Origin: Nocardioides sp. NBC_00368
GTDB taxonomy: Bacteria > Actinomycetota > Actinomycetes > Propionibacteriales > Nocardioidaceae
Direction of reading: 5' to 3'
Assembly: GCF_036090055.1 (NCBI RefSeq)
Contig: NZ_CP107970.1
Location: forward strand, 5,601,001 to 5,665,000
Length of the DNA: 64,000 nt
The position numbers and the translations under genes were made by a program. The notes beneath the pieces are model-generated. The model saw only the letters and a program-made list of their open reading frames with translations, had not been told where the DNA came from and did no database searches. Of the stretch, positions 19,134-27,243 are shown in pieces (the stretch's first letter is position 1; each line of letters starts with the position of its first letter).

Positions 19134-19847
19134 TCAGTGATGCGGGACGACGACGTCGTCGGCACGGTCGCCGGCATCGGGGTAGAGAGCCAGGATCAGG
19201 AGTACGCCGACAACGAGCCCGCCGAGCTGGGCGAGGACGAACGGCGCGACCGAGCCCGGCGCGATGCCGGCGAAGGTGTCGGAGAAGACCCGGCCGATCG
19301 TGACAGCAGGGTTGGCGAACGAGGTGGAGCTGGTGAACCAGTAGGCCGCGCCGATGTAGCCGCCGACCGCGGGCGCCGCGAGGGCGCCGCGGTCGCTGCG
19401 TACGAGGGCGAAGATCAGCGCGACCAGGCCCGCGGTGGCGACGATCTCGGCCACGAGGTGACCGCCGGTGGCGCGGTCCTTGGTCGAGATCGCCTGGTCG
19501 ACGTCGAACATGACGTTGGCGAGCAGCGAACCCCCGATCGCTCCGAGGATCTGGGCGACCGCGTAGGCGCCGACCTCGGCGAGCGAGAGCCCCTTGCCGG
19601 TGCGGCGGCCGAGGAACCAGTCGGCGAGCGAGACGACAGGGTTGAAGTGGGCGCCGGAGACCGGGCCGAACATCAGGATCAGCGCGGCCAGCCCGAAGAC
19701 GGTCGCCATCGAGTTCTCCAGGAGCTGCAGGCCGGTGTCTCCGGGGGAGAGCTGCTGCGCGGCGATGCCGGAGCCGACGGCGACGGCGACGAGCAGCGCA
19801 CTGCCCAGGAACTCGGCCAGCAGGCGGCGCGGGAGGGAGGAGGTCAC
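19134..19847 (-). CDS. MIP-family channel of the arsenic island (aquaglyceroporin-like)
   Basis: A 237-residue, six-helix major intrinsic protein. The two half-helices carry NPV (GAHFNPVVS) and NPA (SFANPAVTIGR). The start is probably the GTG at 19847, because the open frame upstream crosses the divergent arsR promoter and even its coding region. It is divergent from the ArsR-ArsC fusion and 46 bases away. MIP channels in ars operons (AqpS-type) let arsenite made by arsenate reduction flow out, which fits the neighbours here; no ArsB or Acr3 pump is visible in the window. Confidence 0.85.
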   Translation of the reverse strand: MTSSLPRRLLAEFLGSALLVAVAVGSGIAAQQLSPGDTGLQLLENSMATVFGLAALILMFGPVSGAHFNPVVSLADWFLGRRTGKGLSLAEVGAYAVAQILGAIGGSLLANVMFDVDQAISTKDRATGGHLVAEIVATAGLVALIFALVRSDRGALAAPAVGGYIGAAYWFTSSTSFANPAVTIGRVFSDTFAGIAPGSVAPFVLAQLGGLVVGVLLILALYPDAGDRADDVVVPHH

Positions 19848-19857
19848 CCCGGCATTC

Positions 19858-19893
19858 TTGACTTCCGGAGATTGCTCAGTCAATATTGAGTCA
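19858..19893 (+). promoter_or_regulatory. leaderless promoter with ArsR-type palindrome
   Basis: TTGACT (19858-19863) and CAATAT (19881-19886) are spaced 17 bases, placing the transcript start at or just before the ATG at 19894. No ribosome site is present, so the mRNA should be leaderless. The palindrome TCAATATTGA (19880-19889) covers the -10, where a bound ArsR would block polymerase. The same bases lie upstream of the divergent MIP gene and may control both. Confidence 0.65.
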
Positions 19894-20565
19894 ATGGAGG
19901 TTGAAAGACAGGCCGAGCTGGAACGCCGGGCCAAGATACATGCCGCGCTCGGCGATCCCGTGCGGCTTCGCATCGTCGACAGCCTCCAGACGAGTGATGC
20001 CTCCCCCACAGAGCTCGCCGGGATGTTGTCCATCCCGTCGAACTTGTTTGCTCATCATGTGCAGACCTTGATGAGCGCAGGCGTCGTTTCCCGTCATCGT
20101 TCCGAGGGCGACGGGAGACGCACGTACCTGCACCTCGAGCAGGACACGCTCGAGAGCCTGGGCACCGCGTCCCCCGTGGCGGTGCCCAGGCGTGTCCTGT
20201 TCGTCTGCACGGGCAACTCGGCGCGGTCCCATCTGGCCGCCGCGCTGTGGCGCCAGGTCAGCACGATCCCGGCCGCATCGGCCGGCACTCATCCCGCCGA
20301 TCGCATCAATCCCGGGACGGTCGACGCCGCTGCTCGCCACCACCTGGACCTCCCGATCGTCGAGCCCGCCCGTATGGACGACGTGCTCGCTCCCGAGGAC
20401 CTGGTGGTCACCGTCTGCGACCGGGCCCACGAGACGGCGAAGGTCCCCGGTGAGCTGCACTGGTCGATCCCCGACCCGGTGGACAAGGGCCCCGAAGCCT
20501 TCGACGCCGCCTACCTCGAGCTGGAGCGCCGGGTCAGGGCCCTCGCCTCCCGCTTCGACTCCTGA
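19894..20565 (+). CDS. ArsR repressor fused to an ArsC-type LMW phosphatase domain
   Basis: A 223-residue two-domain protein. Residues 1-90 are an ArsR/SmtB winged helix (HAALGDPVRLRIVDSLQ; LAGMLSIPSNLFAHHVQTL). Residues 98-223 are a low-molecular-weight phosphatase/arsenate reductase fold with the loop VCTGNSARSHLA, although the acidic DP region is diverged (SIPDPVD). It would sense arsenite and perhaps also reduce arsenate. Known ArsR-ArsC fusions exist in actinobacteria. The sensing cysteines typical of ArsR are not obvious in the HTH part. It lies 41 bases before a stand-alone arsC gene. Confidence 0.86.
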   Translation: MEVERQAELERRAKIHAALGDPVRLRIVDSLQTSDASPTELAGMLSIPSNLFAHHVQTLMSAGVVSRHRSEGDGRRTYLHLEQDTLESLGTASPVAVPRRVLFVCTGNSARSHLAAALWRQVSTIPAASAGTHPADRINPGTVDAAARHHLDLPIVEPARMDDVLAPEDLVVTVCDRAHETAKVPGELHWSIPDPVDKGPEAFDAAYLELERRVRALASRFDS

Positions 20566-20606
20566 TCCCTGCTCTTCCCCACACCCCCACCCCAGGAGAA
20601 GCTCCG

Positions 20607-21056
20607 ATGAACGCTGATCGATCGACGCCCGACGACAAGCCCGCCGTCCTCTTCCTCTGTATCGAGAACGCCGGCCGCTCCCAGATGGCGCTCGGCTTCT
20701 TCCAGCACTACGCCGGCGACCAGGCGATCGGCTGGTCCGGCGGCTCTGCGCCGGCAGCGGCGATCAACCCGGTCGCCGTCGAGGTCATGTCCGAGCTCGG
20801 GATCGACATCTCCGGCGAGTTCCCGAAACCCTGGACCGACGAGGTCGTACGCAGCGCCGACGCCGTCATCACCATGGGCTGCGGTGACGCCTGCCCGTAC
20901 TACCCGGGCAAGCGCTACGAGGACTGGAAGGTCACCGACCCCAAGGGCGGCGGCATCGACCACGTACGCGGCATCCGGGACGAGATCGAGCAGCGGGTGC
21001 TCGGCCTGCTCGACGAGCTCGGCGTGACCCCCGCCCGCTCCGTCACGAGAGAGTGA
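20607..21056 (+). CDS. arsC: arsenate reductase, LMW-PTPase type
   Basis: A 149-residue arsenate reductase. The P-loop-like motif is LFLCIENAGRSQMA (usual form C-x5-R), and two further cysteines occur in MGCGDACPYYPG. The general-acid region is WKVTDPKGGG. The ATG follows AGGAGAAG. In actinobacteria such enzymes use mycothiol/mycoredoxin or thioredoxin; which applies here cannot be read from sequence. Second gene of the arsR-arsC transcript; its end overlaps the convergent flavoprotein gene by 14 bases. Confidence 0.9.
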   Translation: MNADRSTPDDKPAVLFLCIENAGRSQMALGFFQHYAGDQAIGWSGGSAPAAAINPVAVEVMSELGIDISGEFPKPWTDEVVRSADAVITMGCGDACPYYPGKRYEDWKVTDPKGGGIDHVRGIRDEIEQRVLGLLDELGVTPARSVTRE

Positions 21057-22392
21057 TCGGCGCCCGGCTGATCGTGAACAGCTCCTCGCTCGGAGCCGCC
21101 GGGCCGCAGCAGCCGCCACCGCTCTTCGTGCTGTCCGGGTCGTCGAAGACCCCGGCGCCGCCGCAGACTCCGGTGTCGGGGAGCTCCAGCTCGACCCGGG
21201 CGGCCGCGTCGTGGTCGCCGGCGAGCTCGGCCACCACGCTGCGTACCTGCTCGTAGCCGGTCATCGCCAGGAATGTCGGCGCCCGGCCGTAGGACTTCAT
21301 CCCCACCAGGTAGAGGTCGGGCTCGGGCTGGGCGAGGTCCTTGGCCCCGGTCGCGCTGACCGAGCCGCAGGAGTGGATGTTGGGGTCGATCTGGACCGCG
21401 ATGTTGCGCGGCGCCTCCAGCGTCGGGTCGAGGTCGAGCCGCATCTCGCTCAGGAAGCCGAGGTCGGGGCGGTAGCCCGTCAGGACGACCACCTGGTCAG
21501 CCTCGATGGTGCGTCCATCCTCGGCGGTCACCGTGGCGCCGTCGACCCGCTCCGTGCGGAACCCGGTCACCAGCTCGACCGAGCCGTCCTGGACCGCCTT
21601 CTTCGCGCGTACGCCGAGGGCACCCCGCTCCGGGAGCTCGTCGGCCTCGCCGCCGCCGAAGGTGTTGGTCGAGACCGCCCGGCGGATCGCCCAGGTGATT
21701 TTCGTTCCCGGGTGGTCCTTGGCGATGGCGGTGAGCTCGTTGACGGCGTTGAACGCCGAGTCACCGGCGCCGATCACGACGGTGTGCTTGCCGGCGTAGG
21801 TCGCGGCGTCGGCCCGGTCGGGCACCGCGTAGCTGACCTTGCCGGCTGCGTGGGCGGCGCGTTCGCCGAGCGCGGGGAGCCCGTCGGCCCCGGCCGGGTT
21901 GGGCCGGCGCCAGGTGCCGGAGGCGTCGATGACGGCCTGCGCCTCGATACGCTCATCTCGACAAGCTCGATACATCGCCTCGGAGCCGTCGGCGCTGGTC
22001 ACGTGGAGGACGAACGGCTGCTCGGCGCGGTCCGCGTCGACCAGCCGGTCGCGGCCCTTGCGGGAGACTCCGGTCACCGTGGCGCCATAGCGGACGTGGG
22101 CCCCGAGAGCGTCGGCGAGCGGAACGAGGTAGCGCTCGCGCCACTGCGCGCCGGTGGGATACCCCTTCTCCGGCGCCTCCCAGCCGGTCGGCTCGAGCAG
22201 TCGGGCGGCGGCCTTGTCGACGAGCTCGGGCCAGGCCGAGAAGAGGCGTACGTGGCCCCATTCGGCGACGGCCGCGGCGGGCTCGCGTCCCTGCTCGAGC
22301 ACGAGCGGGGTGAGGCCGCGCTCGAGGAGGTGGGCTGCGGCCGCGAGGCCCTGGGGTCCGGCGCCGATGACGGCAACAGGCAGGTCGGTCAT
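21043..22392 (-). CDS. FAD-dependent oxidoreductase of the ars island (ArsO-like)
   Basis: A 449-residue class-B-monooxygenase-like flavoprotein. An FAD Rossmann motif lies at the N-terminus (VAVIGAGPQGLAAAAHL) and an NAD(P) Rossmann motif in the middle (VVIGAGDSAFNAVNEL), with a late VVLTGYRPDL. The C-terminus has an unusual Gly/Cys tail (GVCGGAG; GGGCCGPA) that could bind a soft metal or metalloid. The ATG has GAGGAG upstream. It is divergent from the arsR at 22481 and shares its operator. ArsO-like flavoproteins recur in ars operons; their exact reaction is not settled. Confidence 0.8.
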   Translation of the reverse strand: MTDLPVAVIGAGPQGLAAAAHLLERGLTPLVLEQGREPAAAVAEWGHVRLFSAWPELVDKAAARLLEPTGWEAPEKGYPTGAQWRERYLVPLADALGAHVRYGATVTGVSRKGRDRLVDADRAEQPFVLHVTSADGSEAMYRACRDERIEAQAVIDASGTWRRPNPAGADGLPALGERAAHAAGKVSYAVPDRADAATYAGKHTVVIGAGDSAFNAVNELTAIAKDHPGTKITWAIRRAVSTNTFGGGEADELPERGALGVRAKKAVQDGSVELVTGFRTERVDGATVTAEDGRTIEADQVVVLTGYRPDLGFLSEMRLDLDPTLEAPRNIAVQIDPNIHSCGSVSATGAKDLAQPEPDLYLVGMKSYGRAPTFLAMTGYEQVRSVVAELAGDHDAAARVELELPDTGVCGGAGVFDDPDSTKSGGGCCGPAAPSEELFTISRAPITLS

Positions 22393-22415
22393 GATGCTCC
22401 TCAGATTCAAGAACT

Positions 22416-22448
22416 TCGATATGTCGGCGACCTTAGGCGACGTATCGA
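22416..22448. promoter_or_regulatory. inverted-repeat operator shared by the flavoprotein and arsR genes
   Basis: TCGATATGTCG (22416-22426) and CGACGTATCGA (22438-22448) form 11-base arms with one mismatch and an 11-base spacer. The right arm abuts a probable -35. TAGACT (22469-22474) ends seven bases before the arsR ATG, so that transcript also looks leaderless. The site fits an ArsR dimer controlling both divergent genes. Confidence 0.55.
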
Positions 22449-22480
22449 CGTTCGTCAATATCATTCGCTAGACTCCTGCC

Positions 22481-22831
22481 ATGACCGTTCTTCCCGTGCT
22501 TCCCTCCGCCGCCGTCGCATGCTGCTCGCCGGTGACCGCCGGTGTCCTCGATGACGACCAGGCCGAGGCGCTGGCGCGGGTGTTCAAGGCGCTCGGCGAT
22601 GCCAACCGGGTCAAGCTGCTCTCCATCATCGCGGCCTCCGAGGGTCAGGAGGCGTGCGTCTGCGACCTCACCGAGCCGGTCGGGCTGTCCCAGCCGACGG
22701 TCTCCCATCACATGAAGCTGCTCGTCGAGGCCGGACTGGTCGCCCGCGAGCAGCGCGGCCGGTGGGCCTACTTCTCCATCGTCCCCGGCGCCCTCGACTC
22801 GCTCGCGGGCGCTTTGGGCTCCCAGCCCTAG
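22481..22831 (+). CDS. arsR: ArsR-family metalloid-responsive repressor
   Basis: A 116-residue winged-helix repressor with the core FKALGDANRVKLLSIIA, CVCDL before the recognition helix (metalloid-binding Cys pair) and LSQPTVSHHMKLL. An extra CC pair occurs near the N-terminus (VACCSPV), a site used for As(III) in some actinobacterial ArsR proteins. Divergent from the flavoprotein. Its TAG stop lies within the CCTAGG target duplication of the adjoining insertion sequence, so the coding region is intact. Confidence 0.9.
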   Translation: MTVLPVLPSAAVACCSPVTAGVLDDDQAEALARVFKALGDANRVKLLSIIAASEGQEACVCDLTEPVGLSQPTVSHHMKLLVEAGLVAREQRGRWAYFSIVPGALDSLAGALGSQP

Positions 22832-22832
22832 G

Positions 22833-23925
22833 TGTACTCGGCCATCACGTTGGTGACAGTCGGCTGATCGGTGGGAGTCCTGCGAGTGCGCTGTGGCGTC
22901 GAACAGTGTTGTAGCACTCGAGCCATGGGGAAAGCGCGGCGGCTCGGTCGGTGTTGGTGAGGTAGACCTGGCGGTAGGCCCACTCGGTCGCCAGGGTGCG
23001 GTTGTATCTTTCGACCTTGCCGTTCTGCCAGGGGCAATGGGGCTTGATGAACTTGTGCTTGGCTCCCAGCGTGGTGATCGCCTCAGCCACGTCGTTGGAT
23101 CTGCGGTAGGAGAAGTGGTTGTCGGTGATGACCCGCTCGATGCGGGTGATGCCGTGGGCCGCGAAGTAGTCGGCGGCCCGGCGGATGAACCCTGCGCAGG
23201 TGGGGCCTTTCTCGTCGGGCAGGATTTCGGAGTAGGCCACTCGGGAGTGGTCATCGACCATCGAGTGCACGTAGTCGTAGCCGATCCGGGCCTGTTTCTT
23301 GGCCCAGGTTGACCCCATCTGACGGCCGTGGGCCTTCCAGCCGCCGCCGTCGGGGATCTTGCCGATCTTCTTGACGTCGACATGGACCAGCTCACCGGGC
23401 CGGTCGCGTTCGTAGCGCACCGTGGTGGTCTTCGAGGCCCGGATGACCTCCCCGGTCAACGGGTCACACTCACGCAGGTACGGGACGCGGTGGCGGCGTA
23501 GGACCCGGCCCACGGTCCGTGCTGGGACACCGAGTTCGGGCCCGAGCCAGTCCTGGCCGCGGCGCTCTTGGTGGCGCTTGACCACGATCGCTTCCTCGAC
23601 TTCGGCCGGTGTCTGATTCGGGCAGTGGTGGGGACGCGAGGACCGGTCGTGTAGACCGGCTTCGCCTTCGGCACGGAACCGGGCGATCCAGCGGTGCGCG
23701 CACTGGCGCGAGACGCCTTGGGCCTTGGCTGCGTGCGCGACGGCCCAGTCGTCCTCGACGACTCGCTGGACCAAGAGTTGCCGGCCACGAAAGTTCAGCC
23801 GGGCATTACGGTGGGACACGAAGACCTCCGGACGGTGGATGACCTAGACAGCAACCACCGCACCCGGAGGTCTTCGCTACGTCAACAACCGACCCGGAGT
23901 GTCACCAACCTCATGGCCGAGTACA
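22833..23925. mobile_element. complete IS481-family insertion sequence, 1093 bp
   Basis: The ends are TGTACTCGGCCAT...: 26-base terminal inverted repeats at 22833-22858 and 23900-23925 match at 24 positions. CCTAGG stands directly outside both ends (22827-22832 and 23926-23931), a 6-base target duplication. One uninterrupted transposase gene fills the element. Identical-looking flanks and full ends suggest a fairly recent insertion between arsR and the MarR gene. Confidence 0.92.
22845..23819 (-). CDS. IS481-family transposase
   Basis: A 324-residue DDE transposase. The N-terminal HTH/homeodomain-like part (about 20-110, SRQCAHRWIARFRAEGEAGL) binds the ends. The rve-type catalytic core has Asp in HVDVKK, Asp in VITDNHFSY and Glu in GKVERYNRTL, with the family's later PWLECYNTVRRHSALAGLPP. 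Length matches IS481 members (about 310-330). No frameshift or stop interrupts it, so it is probably active. It reads opposite to arsR. Confidence 0.95.
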   Translation of the reverse strand: MSHRNARLNFRGRQLLVQRVVEDDWAVAHAAKAQGVSRQCAHRWIARFRAEGEAGLHDRSSRPHHCPNQTPAEVEEAIVVKRHQERRGQDWLGPELGVPARTVGRVLRRHRVPYLRECDPLTGEVIRASKTTTVRYERDRPGELVHVDVKKIGKIPDGGGWKAHGRQMGSTWAKKQARIGYDYVHSMVDDHSRVAYSEILPDEKGPTCAGFIRRAADYFAAHGITRIERVITDNHFSYRRSNDVAEAITTLGAKHKFIKPHCPWQNGKVERYNRTLATEWAYRQVYLTNTDRAAALSPWLECYNTVRRHSALAGLPPISRLSPT

Positions 23926-23958
23926 CCTAGGCGTTCTGTCGGTGCCGGGTCGCCGGGT

Positions 23959-24417
23959 TCACCGGGTTGCCGCGGCGATGACCTCCAGCAGCCGGCGGTG
24001 GAGCTCCATGAGCTCCTCGACGCTCATGTCGAGGCGCTCGACGATCGCCGGCGGGATCTTCTCGGCGTCGTCGCGGAGCGCGCGGCCGCGTTCGGTCAGC
24101 ACGACGGCGAGTGCGCGCTCGTCGTGCTTGTTGCGCTCGCGCCGGATGTAGTCCTGGGCCTCGAGGCGTTTGAGCAGGGGAGAGAGCGTGCCGGGATCGA
24201 GCTGGACCTTCCGGCCGAGCTCGGAGACCCGCAGCGACTCCTCCTCCCAGAGGGCGAGCATGACCAGATACTGCGGGTGGGTGAGGCCCATCGGCTCGAG
24301 CAGCGGTCGGTAGAGGGCGATGACGCTGCGGGCGGCGACGGCCAGGCCGAAGCAGACCTGTTGATCGAGCGCCAGCGGGTTCTCGATCTCCGAGAGGGGA
24401 TCCTTCTTCGTCGGCAT
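23959..24417 (-). CDS. MarR-family regulator, OhrR-like
   Basis: A 152-residue winged-helix protein. An N-terminal Cys sits in DQQVCFGLAVAARSV, matching the peroxide-sensing Cys of OhrR; the HTH spans SELGRKVQLDPGTLSPLLKRLE and the wing has RRERNKHDERAL. The start is the ATG at 24417; there is no Shine-Dalgarno, suggesting leaderless translation. It is divergent from a small membrane protein gene with two palindromes between them. OhrR repressors derepress on oxidation by organic peroxides; an ohr gene occurs about 14 kb away (38405), not adjacent. Confidence 0.82.
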   Translation of the reverse strand: MPTKKDPLSEIENPLALDQQVCFGLAVAARSVIALYRPLLEPMGLTHPQYLVMLALWEEESLRVSELGRKVQLDPGTLSPLLKRLEAQDYIRRERNKHDERALAVVLTERGRALRDDAEKIPPAIVERLDMSVEELMELHRRLLEVIAAATR

Positions 24418-24429
24418 GTGAGTTAGCGT

Positions 24430-24457
24430 ACCAATTATTGGTGCACAAACAATTTGT
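24430..24457. promoter_or_regulatory. MarR/OhrR-type palindromes in the divergent promoter
   Basis: ACCAATTATTGGT (24430-24442) is a perfect odd-centred palindrome and ACAAACAATTTGT (24445-24457) an imperfect one. They occupy the AT-rich gap between the MarR-family gene and the divergent membrane protein gene, so the regulator probably binds here and controls both. Confidence 0.55.
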
Positions 24458-24474
24458 CTGGTAAGTATTGTGTT

Positions 24475-24810
24475 GTGAACGAGCAGCAGCGACGACCGCG
24501 ACACCTGATGGACCCGGACAACCCGATCCGGCCGGTCAACGACAAGTCGCTGACCCAGGTGAAGCAGTGGGTCGCGTCCGTCCTCGTCGTCTTCACCGTC
24601 GCTCACCTGGTGGTCGGGCTGGTCATCGGGGCGGTGGCGATCGACCCGGTCTACCAGAGCTCACGGATCGGGCTGTGCGTCATCGCCGCGGGCTTCGGGG
24701 TGCTCGGTCTGGCCGGAGGGTTCCTGATCCACCGGCGCAACCCGCTCACGCCGTGGCTCGTCCTCGGACTCCTGCCCTCGGCGGTCGGGCTCTGGCTCGT
24801 GCTGCGCTGA
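24475..24810 (+). CDS. small membrane protein of unknown function
   Basis: A 111-residue protein with a basic, hydrophilic N-terminus (to about residue 30) and three hydrophobic segments (about 34-56, 65-85, 93-108). I do not recognise a named family. The GTG at 24475 has no ribosome site and a TAAGTA-like -10 ends seven bases before it, so a leaderless transcript is likely. It is divergent from the OhrR-like regulator and probably under its control, which would make it a stress-related membrane protein; that is inference. Confidence 0.65.
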   Translation: MNEQQRRPRHLMDPDNPIRPVNDKSLTQVKQWVASVLVVFTVAHLVVGLVIGAVAIDPVYQSSRIGLCVIAAGFGVLGLAGGFLIHRRNPLTPWLVLGLLPSAVGLWLVLR

Positions 24811-24839
24811 GGACGGCGCCCCCAGGGGGAGCGCCGTCC
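24811..24839. terminator. GC-rich hairpin between convergent genes
   Basis: GGACGGCGC (24811-24819) pairs perfectly with GCGCCGTCC (24831-24839) around an 11-base loop, directly after the TGA of the small membrane protein and before the stop of the convergent hydroxylase gene. There is no T-tract, as is common in high-GC actinobacteria. Confidence 0.6.
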
Positions 24840-24862
24840 TCGTCAGTGGGGAGGGTGATCGG

Positions 24863-26446
24863 TCAGAACAGGTCCGGGACGGTCCAGCCGTCGAGGTCGT
24901 ACTCGGCCAGGAACTCGTCCGCGAAGCCCTTCATGGCGTCCGCCCCGCCGCGGTTCTGGGCGGCGAAGAGGAGCTCGGCCTTCACGTTCTCGTGGTTGCC
25001 GGAGTAGTTGCGCTCGTAGAGCTCGTGACGGCCGCCGAACTCGGAGCCGATCGAGTCCCACAGCGCCTTCATCACCTTCACCCGGTCGACGGCTGTGATC
25101 CCGTTGGAGCCACGGACGTACTTGTCGAGGTACGGCCGCACCCCGGGGCTCTTGAAGTCGGCGGCGCCGGAGGGCAGGTAGATCAGCCCGGAGGCGACGT
25201 CCTGCTCGATGATCTCCTTGACCCGCGGGTAGCCGTGGATCATGAACATCCGGTACGTCAGGCCGTACTCCAGCTTCGGGATGACCGCGTCGCCGACCCA
25301 CGGCTCGGGGTCGCGAGCCATCGACTCGGTCAGCGACCAGAACAGGTTGCGCCAGCCGATGACCTCGCCCACCCGGGTCTGTACGCCACGGAAGCCGCCC
25401 GAGCCGGTGGCGTCGAGCGCCTTCATCAGCAGGCCGGCGATGAAGTCGAGCTTGACGGCCAGGCGGGTGCAGCCCTGGAAGGTGAACCGCGGCAGGAACC
25501 CCGACTGCGGGAAGAACGCGTTGATCCGGTCGACGTCGCCGTACATGAAGACGTTCTCCCACGGCACCAGCACCTTGTCGAAGATGAAGATGGTGTCGTT
25601 CTCGTCCATCCGGCTCGACAGCGGGTAGTCGAACGGCTCGCCGTTCCGGGCCGCCTGCTCGGTGTAGGAGGAGCGGCAGATCAGCTTGATCCCGGGGGCG
25701 TCCATCGGGACGGTGCAGATCAGCGCGAACTGCTTCTTGCGGATCGGCAGGCCGTAGTGCGCGATGAAGTTGTAGTTGGTGATCGCGCTGCCGGTCGCCA
25801 CGACCTTGGCACCGGAGACGATCAGACCGGCGTCGGTCTCCTTCTCGACCTTCATGTAGACGTCGCCGACCTCGTCCGGCGGCAGCTGGCGGTCGACCGG
25901 CGGGTTGATGATGGCGTGGTTCCAGTAGAGGACCTTCTCCTGGGACTCGCGATACCAGCGCTCGGCGTTGTCCTGGAAGGGTGCGTACAGCTCCTTGTTG
26001 GCGTGCAGGGTGCCGAGGAAGCTGGCCTTGTAGTCGGGGGAGCGGCCCATCCAGCCGTACGTCATCTTCGCCCAGCGCGCGATCGCGTCGCGCTCCTTGA
26101 GCAGGTCCGCCGAGGAGGTCGGGGTCTTGAAGAACGGCATCGTGACGCCGCCGTTGCCGGTGTCGGTCGGCACGGTGAGCTCGTCGACGTGCGGGCCGGT
26201 GTGCAGGGCGTCGTAGAGGCGCGCGGTCATCCGCACCGGGTTGCGGAAGGCCGGGTGCGTGGTGACGTCCTCGACCCGCTCGCCGTGCAGGTAGATCTCG
26301 CGGCCGTCGCGCAGGCTCTCGATGTACTCGTCGCCGGTCATCGGCCGGGAGGCGAAGTTGGTCTGCTTGTTGGCCGGCGACTCGGCGGCCGGGTTGACGG
26401 TCGGCGGGCCGTCGGTCTGGGACTCGGGGGCGAGGGTGTCGGTCAT
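24863..26446 (-). CDS. two-component flavin-dependent phenol/4-hydroxyphenylacetate hydroxylase, oxygenase component (HpaB/PheA1-like)
   Basis: A 527-residue FADH2-using monooxygenase with an acyl-CoA-dehydrogenase-like fold (HpaB N- and C-terminal domains). Recognisable stretches are RPMTGDEYIESLRDGR, the central YNFIAHYGLPI and FDKVLVPWENVFMYGD, and the C-terminal SPGVRPYLDKYVRG. The first ~32 residues are a variable extension. The ATG follows AAGGAGAG. It is 31 bases downstream of its reductase. Rhodococcal PheA1/PheA2 with an AraC regulator have the same arrangement and make catechol from phenol; given catABC in the window I favour a phenol-type substrate, but 4-hydroxyphenylacetate remains possible. 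Confidence 0.85.
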   Translation of the reverse strand: MTDTLAPESQTDGPPTVNPAAESPANKQTNFASRPMTGDEYIESLRDGREIYLHGERVEDVTTHPAFRNPVRMTARLYDALHTGPHVDELTVPTDTGNGGVTMPFFKTPTSSADLLKERDAIARWAKMTYGWMGRSPDYKASFLGTLHANKELYAPFQDNAERWYRESQEKVLYWNHAIINPPVDRQLPPDEVGDVYMKVEKETDAGLIVSGAKVVATGSAITNYNFIAHYGLPIRKKQFALICTVPMDAPGIKLICRSSYTEQAARNGEPFDYPLSSRMDENDTIFIFDKVLVPWENVFMYGDVDRINAFFPQSGFLPRFTFQGCTRLAVKLDFIAGLLMKALDATGSGGFRGVQTRVGEVIGWRNLFWSLTESMARDPEPWVGDAVIPKLEYGLTYRMFMIHGYPRVKEIIEQDVASGLIYLPSGAADFKSPGVRPYLDKYVRGSNGITAVDRVKVMKALWDSIGSEFGGRHELYERNYSGNHENVKAELLFAAQNRGGADAMKGFADEFLAEYDLDGWTVPDLF

Positions 26447-26477
26447 GGTTCTCTCCTTGATGGGCTGTCGGTTGGCG

Positions 26478-27053
26478 TCAGTAGTGGGTGGATCGCGGGA
26501 TCGCGGGGACCTCGACGGCGGTGAACGACGTGGTCGCGTCGAACCAGCCGGTGTGCGGGTCGTCCTGGCAGCCGAGCCAGACGACCTCCGAGGACGGGTT
26601 GCCGATGTGGTGGAAGGCGCTGTCGTGGAAGAGCAGCGGCTTGCGGTCGGTGGTGATCACCTCGACGACCTCGCCGAGGAACAGCAGGTGGTCGCCACCG
26701 TCGTCGGTACGCCACGGCCGGCACACCAGCGTCGCGGCGGTCCCGCCGAGCCGCGGCGCCGTCGTGCCCTCGCGCCAGGGGAGCGGGTCGCCGCACGGGC
26801 GTCCGGCGAAGTGCATCGCGACGTCGCTCTGGTCGGCCGCGAGCACGTTGACCGCGAAGGCGGCGCCCTCGAGATAGGCGGCCGCCTTGGACGTACGCGT
26901 CAGGGCGACCTGCACCAACGGCGGGTCGAGCGAGATCGGCGTGAAGGCCGTGACCGTGGCGCCGTGGTGGGCGCCGTCGGGGGTGCGGCAGGTGATCACG
27001 GTGACGCCGGTCGCGAAGCGGCCGAAGGTCGACCGCAGGGTGCGTGGGTCCAT
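26478..27053 (-). CDS. flavin reductase component (HpaC/PheA2-like)
   Basis: A 191-residue flavin reductase of the FMN-binding split-barrel family that supplies FADH2 to the HpaB-like oxygenase. Key stretches: FGRFATGVTVITCRTPDGAHHGATVTAFTPISLDPPLV and the late GDHLLFLGEVVEV. The ATG is preceded by AAGGAGGAG. Longer in-frame starts reach into the regulator gene and are rejected. First gene of a two-gene operon divergent from an AraC-type regulator across 190 bases that hold the promoters. Confidence 0.9.
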   Translation of the reverse strand: MDPRTLRSTFGRFATGVTVITCRTPDGAHHGATVTAFTPISLDPPLVQVALTRTSKAAAYLEGAAFAVNVLAADQSDVAMHFAGRPCGDPLPWREGTTAPRLGGTAATLVCRPWRTDDGGDHLLFLGEVVEVITTDRKPLLFHDSAFHHIGNPSSEVVWLGCQDDPHTGWFDATTSFTAVEVPAIPRSTHY

Positions 27054-27243
27054 GGAGCTCCTCCTTCGTCGGGCCGCAGGACGTGTGGCGGCGGTCACGT
27101 TGGAGGACGACGGTAGGTCCGGATCGCGGTGGCGGCGATCCGCTGGGCGAAGGGGTTGTCCGGATTGCGCACCGGGTTTCCGGACGCTCTCGGCGGGAGG
27201 CCGATGCGCTGTTAATGTGAAGGACGTCACTAGGGGGTGGCAG

